NCBI GenBank assembly: GCA_944990035.1
Contig: CALYLX010000012.1
Coordinates: 34,362-98,361 of the forward strand
Direction of reading: 5' to 3'
Origin: Clitopilus passeckerianus
Lineage: Eukaryota > Basidiomycota > Agaricomycetes > Agaricales > Entolomataceae
DNA length: 64,000 nucleotides
Position 1 is the first letter of the stretch, and each line of letters starts with the position of its first letter. The notes beneath the pieces are model-generated. The model had not been told where the DNA came from. It saw nothing but the letters and a program-made list of their open reading frames with translations, and ran no database searches. Positions 1 through 11,052 of the stretch are shown piece by piece. The position numbers and the translations under genes are program-made.

Positions 1-2018
1 AGCTTGTCAGGACGTCCGGAAAGCTCGAATTGCTCAACCGAATCCTACCCAAGTTCTTCGCAACCGGCCACAGAGTATGACTGCGTGGTACCTCTTTATC
101 TGTTCATGTGCTTACTTTTTTTCTTTCTCCAGGTCCTCATCTTCTTCCAGATGACGAAGGTCATGGACATTATGGAAGATTTCTTGAAGATGATGGGTTG
201 GCAGTACCTGCGTCTTGATGGTGGCACGAAGACCGAAGAGCGTGCCTCCTTCGTGCAGCTGTTCAATGCCAAAGACTCTGAATACAAGGTCTTCATCCTT
301 TCTACCAGAGCTGGTGGTTTGGGTCTTAACTTGCAAACTGCCGACACTGTCATCATGTACGTGATATGAGGTTTTCCTCGACCCGTTTCTGACCGCTACC
401 GTTACCAGCTTTGACTCCGATTGGAACCCTCACGCCGATCTGCAAGCCCAAGACCGTGCCCATCGTATCGGCCAAACCAAAGCCGTGCTTATTCTGCGTT
501 TCATCACGGAAAAGAGCGTGGAGGAGGCCATGTATCAACGGGCTCGTTACAAGCTTGATATTGATGACAAGGTCATTCAAGCCGGTCGTTTCGACAACAA
601 GTCGACACAAGAAGAACAAGAAGAGTTCTTGGTACGTCAAATATTTTTCAATCCGATCAAACCATCTAAAACATTATTTTGTAGCGTTCTATTCTCGAAG
701 CTGATCAAGAGGAGGAAAATGAGGAGGCCGGAGATATGAACGACGATGAACTGAATGAGCTCATTGCTCGCTCTGAAGAGGAAGCTCTTCTGTTCCGTGA
801 GCTTGATGCCAAGCGGGACCGAGATCTTCTCGAGAGTTGGCGAGCTGCTGGTCACCGTGGTAAACCTCCAGCAGGCCTCATCCAGCTCGAGGAGCTGCCA
901 GAGTGCTACCAGATGGATGAACCATTTAAGGTCGAAGAGGTTGACGAATTGGAACAGGGACGTGGGCAGAGGCGAAGAAACGTCGTCAGCTACAATGACG
1001 GCCTCAGCGATGATGCCTGGCTAATGGTATGTTTCATTCCGTTGACGGCGCTTGGCGAGACGCTTACCGAGAATGCCTAGGCTGTCGAGGAAGGAGAAGA
1101 TCCTAAAGAGCTCTCCGATCGGGCCCGCGAAAGAAAGGAGAAGCGAGCCACCAATAAGTTGCTCAAAGAGGCCGATGTTTCGGGCCGCGGTACACCCGCC
1201 TCCGAGACCGGACGCAGAGGTAGAAAACCCAAGGCGAAAGCTAATGACTTCGATTCTGCTTCCGGTGGTAAGAGGAAACGTGGTAGGAAGTCATTGTCCG
1301 TGACTCCTTCTCTAAACGGCGACGAAGATGACGAACCTGATGTGGTTAGTATCTCCTTTACTCTCAATGCGAGGAACTCGTAACTCTAACTGTTTCTGAT
1401 AGAAACGTCGCAAGACCAAAGCTTCCAATGGGGATCTCCCGGCGAATGTCAAGGACCAGCTGAAGAAGGCATTCGCAGAGTGCCACCGGGCAGTGCTGGC
1501 TTGCGAAGACTCGACAGGCAGGAAACGTTGCGAACTCTTCAGGGAGCTACCCGATAAGCGAGTGAGTACTACTTGTTATTACTTCCGCTTGTTTTCTCAG
1601 AAAACAACGTTGTTATTTCAAGGATTACCCCGACTATTATCATCTCATCACACGACCGATCGCCATGTCGCACCTTAAGAAGCGTGCAAACAACGGCACA
1701 TATAAGACCGTTCAAGCATTCAAGGATGATTGGAGACTCATGTTCGACAACGCACGAACCTACAATCAGGAGGGGTCATGGGTCTACGTTGACGCCGAGG
1801 AGATGGAGAAGGTCTTCAATGCCACGTTTGACAGAGTCATGATAGGGTCCGGTTTGCCAGGTGCCCCTGCCGCTGGCTCTGGTTCAGCTGCCTCCTATGA
1901 GTCCGCACTAACTCCTATGGACGAAGACGAGAGACCTCCTCCATCCAGGAGCCGGAGTGCGGGACGGAGACAGGTTATCAGCGATGAGGAGTATCTTACA
2001 CCCAGCGACGAGGATTAG
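1..2018 (+). CDS. STH1/SNF2: SWI/SNF-RSC family chromatin-remodelling ATPase, C-terminal part (partial at window edge)
   Basis: This is the 3' end of a nuclear ATP-dependent nucleosome remodeller. Exons are 1-74, 133-356, 409-631, 685-1026, 1081-1344, 1403-1561 and 1623-2018, all with GT-AG borders and consistent phase. The visible protein starts inside the helicase C-terminal lobe ([49 protein letters not shown]). It continues through a SnAC-like acidic/helical stretch after [14 protein letters not shown] and basic AT-hook-like patches ([18 protein letters not shown]). It ends with a bromodomain ([14 protein letters not shown], then [11 protein letters not shown] with the acetyl-lysine-binding Asn). 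A C-terminal bromodomain is typical of Snf2/Sth1/Brg1 and separates it from Isw1 or Chd1. I cannot tell Snf2 from Sth1 because the N-terminus lies outside the window. The tail is short and acidic. Confidence 0.95.
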
Positions 2019-3228
2019 TAGGGTTTAGTCTATTTTGGCCGACGTATCAGCTCTTTGTCTCCTATTTCTATTTTCGATGTTTGTTCGTACTAAACCTTTG
2101 TAATATTCCCTTGTATTAGTTCGTGGTGTTCATCTTGAAGTCGTCGGAATCTTTAAATTAATCTGCTTTCCTGGAAGAATCAAAGCACGCTATGGTATGA
2201 AGAGCACGAGGACAAAGGCAAAAATGGAAGATCGCAACTGTAATTCATTAGATCGATCTCAAGTGGTCATGGGTGTGGGTCGTGTTGAAATCCTGCCTTG
2301 TTATCTTATGCTGTGTGCAAAGCAGGCACAAGGCTCGTCGATCAAGTTCCTCGTCATACGGCTACATTTTGGATCCCTCGCAAGGAAATGAAGCATCAAA
2401 TAGATGTCTCGGCACGAGTCTGCTGAGGTCTGCTGAGGTGCTGCGTGACATCGAAGATCGCAATGGTCCAGTACCTCGCCGACATTTGTATTGGATTGGA
2501 TTATCATATCCTCGCTAATTGCACTGCCTTGAAGTGCTCAGTCACCGTTTTTCCTTGGATGACCGGGCAGGCGACACACCCCATAATCACCTTATCGCGA
2601 GTTGTGGCAGTCGCGACTCGGAGGCCAGAAGGCACGCTCAAATTGGTGGGGTAAAGCTATTGTCCTCCCGTGGAACCGCCACCTCCGCATGAATGGCATG
2701 ATGTAACAGAACTGCACCTCGCTTGCTTCATTTTCATGTATGATCTGGCAGAAATAATGGATCGGGACAGTGTTCCGAAGGCTATTTGCCATGGCGCACA
2801 AGAGGCGCCAGGCTTGCTCATGGGATGCTTATTCCTATCCCCATTCACGTCCAGGACACGACCCGTGATGGAAAGATGGGTTCAGATGAGAATCTGAAGG
2901 ACATTGGCAGCTTACGCCTCTCCCTTTCGGCCCTAGCTAAGCTCGGCCGTCACATCAGAAAACTCAATTTGCTCTGACCTTGTGTGGCAGTCCTTGAAAG
3001 CCGCATTGCAACGTGATTACCTTGTTCAGCCGGCAACTTTCGAGAAGGGTGGATGTATTCAGTTTCTATATTGGTATCGGAACGAGATAGCATTGAAACC
3101 CCTTTAAATTTGATCAAGCTGCCAATTGGAGGAAAAGTGCCCACTACCTTCAACCCCAGGGCTAAGCACAATAGCCATTCACCTTGCATGAAGCCCATCG
3201 CCGGCGGATCGGACTCCATGAGCCAGGG
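2019..3228. other. Intergenic, no gene seen
   Basis: This 1.2 kb tract holds the 3' flanks of the convergent remodeller and SERF genes. It is AT-rich just after 2018. I see only short random ORFs without family similarity, and a small direct repeat near 2418-2443 (TCTGCTGAGG twice). Confidence 0.6.
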
Positions 3229-3609
3229 TTATTTGCCTCCACCCCCTGCAGCTGCAGCTCTTGCCTCCTCAGCTTTCTGGAATTGAGGTTAATGTTACTT
3301 CTCGGAAACTTCCCGAATTATTCGTGAATTACCTTCTGCTTAGCTCGCAGAATGTCAGCATCACTAAGATCGGGCTGATCAGAAATGCTCTGAAGAAAGG
3401 GAGCCGTCAAATAAAACTCACGCTTCTTTCCTTTTCGCAAGATTAGTTGCGCTTTCTTTTGGCTTTCCCTTTGCAGCGGCAGCCTTCTTTTGCGCCTTAG
3501 CGCGGTCCATCTCACGCTGATTACCCCCTGGAGGCGACGGCCGTGTTAGTTTTCAGGCCTGCCAGAATAAAAGCAGTTAGGATTATAGAAAGAGAGACTC
3601 ACTGGTCAT
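3229..3609 (-). CDS. SERF family small EDRK-rich protein
   Basis: This is a 63-aa protein built from four exons read on the minus strand: 3603-3609 (only 7 nt, ATGACCA), 3422-3527, 3333-3363 and 3229-3276. All borders are GT-AG and the total is 192 nt. The start MTRGNQREMDRAKAQKKAA and the later block DADILRAKQK are the hallmarks of the SERF/4F5 family. These are small, highly charged, largely disordered proteins that in animals modulate amyloid formation and bind nucleic acid. The role in fungi is not established. The end is Ala/Gly-rich (ARAAAAGGGGK). No single long ORF shows it, so ORF-only annotation would miss it. It converges on the SNF2-type gene. Confidence 0.9.
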
Positions 3610-5548
3610 CGTGTTCGTCTACAGGCGGTTTACAGTCAGTTCAACTCCTACGGCGAGGTATAAACGCTGTGGACGTGGTTGATGAGTGAGTTCAGGCGGA
3701 GTTTGGCGGGGTTTACATCCACGTGGCTGTACGCTTGGCACTAAAAGCGAGATTGCCACATTGGGCGCTCTGCAATGCGTAGATCTCCACGTTTCAAGCT
3801 GCCCAGACGAACCTTTGTCGAGAAAGGGGTAGGTGTATTAGCTACTCGGGCATTCGGCAAGACCGCGAGAAGCAGTCGTACGCCTTCACATCGTTGATCG
3901 AAGGTGCGTTGTATATAAGTATTCTAAAAAGCACAATGAATGCCACGCCACAAGCTGACAGGCCTGAAGTGGTGAACTCATTTTATACCGCCAGGCTGGA
4001 AATGACAAGCCGATTGCGTGTTTTCGGTTTTCGGTGTCTTGTTCCAGTGCATCATTCATCCGACAAGAGTGGACAGGTGACACATGGTGGCGGTGAGCGC
4101 ACAGATACTCCGAAGTAAATTAGTGCATACGACATTTAGCGAATATAGCAATGGTGCAATCGCCGTCCAGGACTGATGGTAAAACTTCCGAGCAGACAGG
4201 AAGAGATACATTCCTGGACGTCTCGAACCCCGTATAGACTATAAAGTTAAGGGTTACTGGAGGCCCCGTTTGTCGATGCTATGTTTAAGCTCCTCACCGC
4301 CGGCCCGAATAAATTGTGTGATTGAAGCGACGTTCAACTTCAAGTCAAAACCTGATCTACGCAGTTTCCATTATTACAGCGGTCCACGAGATATGCGCAG
4401 CTTGGCTCAACAGGTTATGATGGGGTCGATTGAATTCCTCGTCTGACATACGTGGATTCCGGATCTAAGTTAAGAGTCTGCTGCCGCCTGAAATTGAGGC
4501 GGCCATATGGTGGAAGTTAGGAGCATCAACGGAAGATCAGGAACCATATAGGAAAACAGGTTTTGGAGGATTGTGCAAGGAGAGGAGTGGGGTCCATTCA
4601 GGGTCAAGTCTTCTTTACCTCACCCTAGAAGCCACCACTTCCGTAAAGCATACATACATGCCTGATACGAACGCAGTTCAATTTACCGAATATCAGCCAA
4701 AGGCGGCGTCTCAACCAACTGAGGTACGGAGCCGACTATATAAAATTGGTGCTAAACTAGTTCGACCGATTGGGTTGAAATCATGATAAGATCAATGCAA
4801 TTGAGGGGAGAGTGACGTGCCTGGGGTGGTGACACACAACGAAGGCATTTGAATGTATAGCCGAGGTCTAGATTGGAGCGAACTGTGCTTCCCCAGAACC
4901 GAGGGAACGGACGGAAACGTCCCAAATGTTCCATCAATATCCGAGATGGATCGGGCATTTTTACTTTTGTCATTTCGGCCTTCTGCTTAAAATGGTAATC
5001 TACACAGGGACAACGGTGTGTGATACGTATGCCCTTCGTAACACCCTTAGGACCCTTACATCTTCGATTAAGCATAGAATGAAATAACCAAGCGCAACTC
5101 GGTTACAGCCCTGCCCTGGAAGAAAAAACTTCCGATTGGGATCCGTAGGAAACGTCCTTTTACGGAGTGGCGTGGCGTATTTCTTATGAATTACATAATG
5201 CGAATAAAATTGGGAAAGAACCTGACAACGAATCTAGATCAAATCAGGTAACCGATTGAGAGCGGAAACTATCTAACTCGGAATAAGGAAGGCACGCGGC
5301 CGTTTCGACACAAAAGTGACATTCCAATGACATCTTAAACCTTCCCTGCAACGCGAGATTCGAATCTTGGAATCCCTGCCTGATCGCCCATGGATCGTGC
5401 GAGGAGCCGATTGTTGGGTCCTGATATCTTTTCCTGGTCCATTATATATATCCCCACCCGATGATTCATGACAACTTTCCCTTCTCAACACTCAGTCCCC
5501 TCTTTCTTTTGACGACACGGGCACCGTCCTCGTCGTCGTCCAAGACCC
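3610..5548. other. Long intergenic region between divergent SERF and SSN6 genes
   Basis: This 1.9 kb tract has no convincing gene. It must contain the SERF promoter near 3610-3800 (minus strand) and the SSN6 upstream region. A TATATAAA word at 4737-4744 could serve an unannotated transcript, but no ORF of note follows it. Confidence 0.5.
5443..5451 (+). promoter_or_regulatory. TATA-like element of SSN6
   Basis: TATATATAT lies about 100 bp before the SSN6 ATG at 5549 and is followed by pyrimidine-rich sequence (near 5475-5515) that could be the transcription start region. This position fits a core promoter. Function is inferred. Confidence 0.45.
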
Positions 5549-8500
5549 ATGTCTCATCGTCATATCCCTCGTCCATCTGAGCGGGATCAGCGACCTCACG
5601 ATCCTACTCCCATAATGTCTTCCCATCCACCACCACCTCCTGCTGCCCATATCAACGGCAGTGGTTCAACAGCACCACCAGTTGTTCCCAACGGTGCTGG
5701 ACTCGTCTCACCCGCTGTCGCAACTACCTCTGTCCCCAATGGGGCACCGTCCTCTTCAACGTCAATCATCAACAAGTTGAACGTCGCAAACGAGCAGACG
5801 TGGCTCTTGATAGGTAAGGGTCCTTCACACATTCGTAACAAGCTGTGCGTGTTGATCAATTTTTACCAAGGTCGGGTTGCCGAGCAAATGGGTGATTTAG
5901 AACATGCCCTATCCGCATATGAAAACGCTCTCCGGCACAACCCGGTATCTCTCTCTGGACTAACTCAAGTGGCGGGCATCGCTCGGATCAAAGAGAACTA
6001 TCCAAAGGTATGTACCCTTGATGCCGAGCCAATTCTCTTACCGCGGCTTTCTCGGACCGCCGTTGGATTTCAATCCTTTTTGTTTGCCTTCATTTGGTGG
6101 CTGTGTCAGATCCTAATCTCCTTGTTTAGGCTGTCGATTATTTCCAGCGAGTCCTTCAACTGCAGGAGGATAATGGGGAAGTCTGGAGTGCTTTGGGTAA
6201 GTTTATATTCGGTTTATCGCCACATCGCCCCGTTGCTCACGGCCCTTTCCAAAGGACACTGCTATTTGATGCAGGATGACCTGCAGAAAGCTTACTCGGC
6301 GTATCAACAGGCCTTGTACCTTCTGCCGAATCCCAAGGTAGGTAAAAAGTAATGATCGATCCATCATCGTTGCTCATCATTTCTTCTCACACAGGAGGAT
6401 CCCAAGCTGTGGTACGGAATCGGGATCCTCTATGACCGATATGGCTCCCTCGATCACGCAGAGGAAGCGTTTTCATCCGTCCTGCGGATGGAAGGCGGTA
6501 AGTTGATAATCCTCGCAGCAACCGAATCAGACGCTCATGCTTTTGCCGCTCAGCTGACCTTGATTTCGATAAGTCCAACGAAATCTTGTTCCGCTTGGGG
6601 ATAATCTACAAGCAACAATGCAAATACGACGACTCTCTCCAATGCTTCGACCGAATTCTCCGAAATCCACCCAGCCCTCTCGCTCATGCTGACATCTGGT
6701 TCCAAATTGGACATGTCTTCGAGCAACAGAAAGATGTATGTCTTCTTTTCTCACGACTTGGAGCCTCTTTTAACTTAGTCTCGGTATTAGTATGTCCGTG
6801 CGAAAGATGCATACGAACGCGTTGTAGCTGAGAACCCAGGTCACGCGAAAGTTCTCCAACAGCTCGGTTGGCTCTATCATCAAGATGGCTCTTCTTTCCA
6901 AAATCAGGATACCGCAATCCAATATTTGACCAAGAGTCTCGAAGCAGGTAGGATCGACTTCTCTTCTCGTACATCATGTGCTAACCGACCCACCATCATT
7001 TTAGATCCGTCGGATGCTCAAAGCTGGTACTTGCTTGGTCGGGCCTATATGGCAGGTCAGAAGTACAACAAGGCATATGAAGCATATCAACAGGCCGTCT
7101 ATCGCGATGGACGTAACCCAACCTTCTGGTGCTCCATTGGTGTGCTGTACTTCCAGATCAACCAGTTCCGCGATGCTCTCGATGCTTACTCTCGCGCCAT
7201 CCGTATCAACCCCTATATTTCTGAAGTCTGGTTCGACCTCGGGAGTCTCTATGAGAGCTGCAACAACCAGATCTCCGATGCCATCGATGCATATGCTCGT
7301 GCCGCTGAGTTGGACCCGAGCAATACTGCTATCACTCAGCGACTGCAGCTGTTGAGAACTGCTCAGGCTACCGGCAGTCAGCTCCCTAGTGCCCCTGGGC
7401 CACAAGATGTTCACCCAACAGCATATGCAAGTGCAGTCGTTCCTCCTCACGGTCTCTCGGGCCCTCCTCTCCTTTTGCAATCGTCTTCGAACCATCGACC
7501 GCCTTTCCGCACCGAATCACGCGCATCAGGACATAACGAGATTTCATTGCCCCTCCCACCCAAGTTAGTAATGGCCGCTCTTCCCTGGGCCCTTCCGTGG
7601 CGGCCCTCCTCCCCAGTCGTCATCGACGAATCAAGGCATGCCCCAAATCACACCCCTCTAGCCCCAATGGAGGTTGATCGCCCTCATGGTCGCGATTACC
7701 CACCACCACCTCCTCGTGATTCACGTGGCGGTCCAGTTGGTCACCAGAGCCTCCTTCAACATCCAGTGCCTCAGCAGCAACCTCGCGTCGAGGAACTCAG
7801 GACTGAGCCGCCTCTCGGCCATCGTGCGCATGATGCATACTTTGCTCGTGCTGGCAGGCCTGCCTCGAGGTCGCCTTCACCTCTTGGTCATGGTCCAGGA
7901 CATGTTCGATCTCCTTCAGGGGCCGCCGCTCCACCGCCACCGTTCTATCCCTCCTCCAGGCAGCCTGTTGGACCTGCTCAGCCTAGCTCGGTCCCGTCGC
8001 AGAGATCACCGAGAATGTATCCTCCTAGCAGGCACGATCCCGGTAGACCCGTTGATAGCGAGCCTTCTTGGGATAGACGGCCTCCTACGACTGATCATAG
8101 AGACTCTTGGGAGAAGGAGAACGAGAGACGTGGAAGGCATCCCGGGGATTATCCTCCCCGCCTCAGCCTGCTCATTATGTGACAAGGTCGCCGGCCGCAT
8201 CTCATGCCCGACCTCACTCGCCTGAGCCTTCGCCACGCAATCCACCCAATCGTTACTGGGAGTCGAAGCCTCCTGTGCCCCCCATGCCTCACCCTTCTTC
8301 TCACGGCAGGCCTAGTCCCCCTCCTCCTGACGCTGGTGCTCGTCGATACGACCCGCGTATGGACGCTCGTGATCAAAGGGATTACGAGATGGCTGGATCG
8401 CCTGAAGCTCGTCACACCAACCGTCCTGGCCCTCCTCCCATGCCCGTGATGGGTCCTGGTTCTCGAGGCTCTGAGAGTCCTCGCTCCAATGGCGATAAGG

Positions 8501-9555
8501 AGCGTCGTCGTCGCAGTGGAAAGGATTTCGATCAGCCTCCCATCTCGACGCTTCCCATCCAGCAAGAGATGCCTGCCCAAAAGAAGGAGAAGAAAAGGAG
8601 GGCACCCAAGCGCAAGGACGACAGGACTGGCTCAGAGACACCAAAGTCTTTCATTGCTCCCGAGCGAGTTGGATCGGCTCAAATCAATCAGTACAAGCTA
8701 CCTGGTCCTTACCACAAGGGGCCCGGATCTCCTGAGGTCAGCTCCAACAGCTCGTCGAGGTCTGTTCAGCCCTCGCCCACGAGCGCCTCTGCTCGCCCTC
8801 CCAACCGTGCAACCGACGACGATTACGATGAGGGAGGTGTCACCGATGCATTGATGAGCTTGTCTAGCTATCGAGGTGCTCCTTCCGGACCTGGTGGCCC
8901 ACCACCCGAACACTCACCTACTGTCTCTACAGGCAGCCGACACAGTGACCCCTCTCCTCGCCCACCAGTCTCCCACCGTAACTCGATCTCGTCTACCAAG
9001 TCTCACATGTCACCACCCGCTCAAACGGCTTCTCTAAAGCGGCCTCTGAGCCCCGGTTCAGACGAGTCCGACAACAAGCGGTCGAGGGTTGATGTGGTCA
9101 AGCGCCATGGTTCTTCGCCTACAGCCGGTGGCCGAACGACTCCACTCCCATCCACTCGACCTTCGCCGATTCCGTTCAGGACACAACCCGTCCCTGCACA
9201 TTCTCCGGAGCAACGTCAGATCCACGAGTCCACCTACACCTCGAGCCCACCCCCACTCTCTCACCCGGCGCTGCCACCTCACCCTCGTCCTGTGGGTAAC
9301 GGGCATTCTTCGTCTTCGTCGTCGGTTCATACAAATGGGAACTCGAATGGTCCTATCGCACTTCCTCCCATCGCCACTCTGTCCCCGACGTCGTCGAACC
9401 CGTCCCCGAGCGAACGTGAGAGGGATGACCGTATGCAAGTTGATGGACCGCGGGGCTCGCCTAAGGCTAACAGGGCATCTGAGCCGACTGCGTCTCGATC
9501 ACCTCCATCCAAGCAACCGTCACCTCGCTCTGAGGCCGCCGCCGCATCGTCATGA
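5549..9555 (+). CDS. SSN6: Ssn6/Cyc8-type TPR general transcriptional corepressor
   Basis: The protein is the TPR subunit of the Tup1-Cyc8 corepressor, a nuclear adaptor that brings Tup1 to DNA-bound repressors. Exons are 5549-5813, 5871-6007, 6130-6196, 6255-6337, 6395-6497, 6554-6735, 6791-6947 and 7005-9555. A Pro/Ser-rich leader is followed by about ten TPR units from residue ~85 to ~450, with repeats such as GHCYLMQDDLQKAYSAYQQA and WYLLGRAYMAGQKYNKAYEA. A long Pro/Ser/His-rich disordered tail follows. In the tail the frame closes at 8182 (LSLLIM then stop), while clear coding continues in another frame to 9555. One extra C in the run at 8156-8159 would join them (3546 nt, divisible by 3). 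Three more C runs at 7559-7614 look under-called too. I treat this as one gene of about 1181 aa. Another ATG at 5615 could also be the start. Confidence 0.9.
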
Positions 9556-10280
9556 AGAATGGTATCCAATCTCTCAGATTTTCTTCGATCATTGCCTTCA
9601 ATTCCTTCTCTATGCTTGTTATGCCTTATGACGACTGGTATGAATCCGTATGACCTACTATATCAGTATTTGCTTTCTTCGTTCGACTTGCATAAATATT
9701 TCACGAGACCCATAACAAAGAATTATCAAAATGTTGCTATTATTCTCCCATAGAAGCACTTCTGCAAAACATACATGTGTATATACTTGACCAAATCATT
9801 GACATCTTGTTTCTATTTACCTCGACCTTGAGTGATAATTGTCCCTCCGGGTTTCTTCTGCTTTCCCTTGGAATGATTACAATGCCTTAGCGAGATCCAG
9901 TGATCAATCTAAAGATCTGCAACTGAGCAGTGAAATGATGTCACTCGTGCGTCGACATATAAAGAACCAGTTGGGTGCCATCGTCGCGCTGTGATAAAGG
10001 GGCGCAGCCAGGCTTCTTCCAGAACGACATGGGACTGTAGAACGTCTGATAGCACTCAGGATCTTGACCCCTAGATTGTGAGCTTGTGCCTCGGCGTCCA
10101 CACTGAGCATTCAACCTGGTTTATGGCGTCGCTTGAAAGGTTAACATACATCAACGTGTGATATGATCTTTCTCCATTCTCTTTGGCCTGTGGGATATGA
10201 TAGGAGATGGCAGTGTACTGCCATTGATAATGGAAATGTTCCCTTCGCGTGATGAGGACATGATCATCATGGAGTCCCCT
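9556..10280. other. Intergenic, SSN6 3' flank and island edge
   Basis: AT-rich 3' flank of SSN6, then sequence with no convincing gene. Weak minus-strand ORFs at 9904-10110 and 10071-10541 have no recognisable family. The tract also contains the small palindrome listed separately. Confidence 0.5.
10207..10224. repeat. Near-perfect palindrome
   Basis: ATGGCAGT and its reverse complement ACTGCCAT are separated by two bases (GT). It lies about 60 bp outside the left 28-bp repeat. Its role is unknown. It could be a protein-binding site or chance. Confidence 0.5.
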
Positions 10281-10308
10281 GTATGGTCGCCGACTGGGAC
10301 AATGGTCT
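10281..10308 (+). repeat. 28-bp repeat, left copy
   Basis: A 28-bp word starting GTATGGTCGCCGACT and ending GGGACAATGGTCT is repeated exactly, in inverted orientation, at 16628-16655. A chance match of this length in 64 kb is negligible. The two copies bracket the alpha-kinase and integrase genes. The sequence just outside the word is not shared. Confidence 0.85.
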
Positions 10309-10436
10309 AAATTGATGTCGGTAGTTTGTGCCGAGGATTGCCGAACTGATGGGGTCCTTGCATGGTGTGACGGCCAATGTGTTACGTTCAACGACGACAT
10401 CGTTTGACGTTGAAAATTGCTCTCAAGCGATAAGAA

Positions 10437-10491
10437 AATTCCCACCAGCCAATTATTGGGAACTATTCCCGAAGTTGAGCTGGTGGGAATT
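10437..10491. repeat. Nested inverted repeat (potential hairpin)
   Basis: AATTCCCACCAGC (10437-10449) is matched perfectly by its reverse complement GCTGGTGGGAATT (10479-10491). The spacer contains a smaller inverted repeat, GGGAA/TTCCC, at 10458-10470. The AATTCCCACC half recurs, inverted, at 16515-16524. Confidence 0.75.
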
Positions 10492-11052
10492 GCCTTAATG
10501 ACCCTGAGAGTTGGCACTGGTACCATGAATATTGGAGGCATAAGTTTGTATCTATGTAAATACAGGGGATTTCAGCAAACACGTACATTATGGCCGTACA
10601 ATGAGATATCCTTTGGGTAACTTGGGGCAGAACAGGGAATGACAAGCCCCCTCCGCGTTGCTTGAGCTACAGACGCAACGGGGTTTGACCGTGAGAATAT
10701 ATCCCATATAAGGCAAACCCGTTTGCCAAACCAATGAACTTGGCACAGCTGGTCAGGCTCATTCGAACTTCACGACGCGACGATGTCCACGCACAAGCTC
10801 TGCACGGTCATCAGTTCTCAACAAGAACATTAATACATCTATTTTCTTCTAGTTTATTATCTATCGAAGCATCTGGGTCAGATATGCCATCGCGTGTTGA
10901 ATTCATCAAGGATCCTCAGAACTACCTAAGTCACCTCAAGACAGGCTACTCACCCAACTGTACGAAGAGGACAATGGTCTGGCACTTTCCGACGCACCAC
11001 AGACCGGTTACCATGAAGTTTTACCCTCTGGCCCTCAGTTGCAACGGACAGA
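10492..11052 (+). promoter_or_regulatory. Upstream region of the alpha-kinase gene
   Basis: A CATATAAGG word near 10706-10714 could be a TATA element. An open frame at 10734-11066 overlaps the kinase start in another frame and shows no known domain, so I regard it as leader sequence or chance. Confidence 0.35.

Noticed and set aside
7564..7616. Intron GTTAGTAATG to CTCCCCAG in SSN6
   Set aside because: Removing it moves the following codons out of the frame that clearly encodes PVVIDESRHAPN and the Pro-rich tail.
8125..8175. A short intron to explain the SSN6 frame break (GTGGAAGG to GCCTCAG)
   Set aside because: It would be 37 nt, too short, and its length does not give the frame change needed. 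A missing C does.
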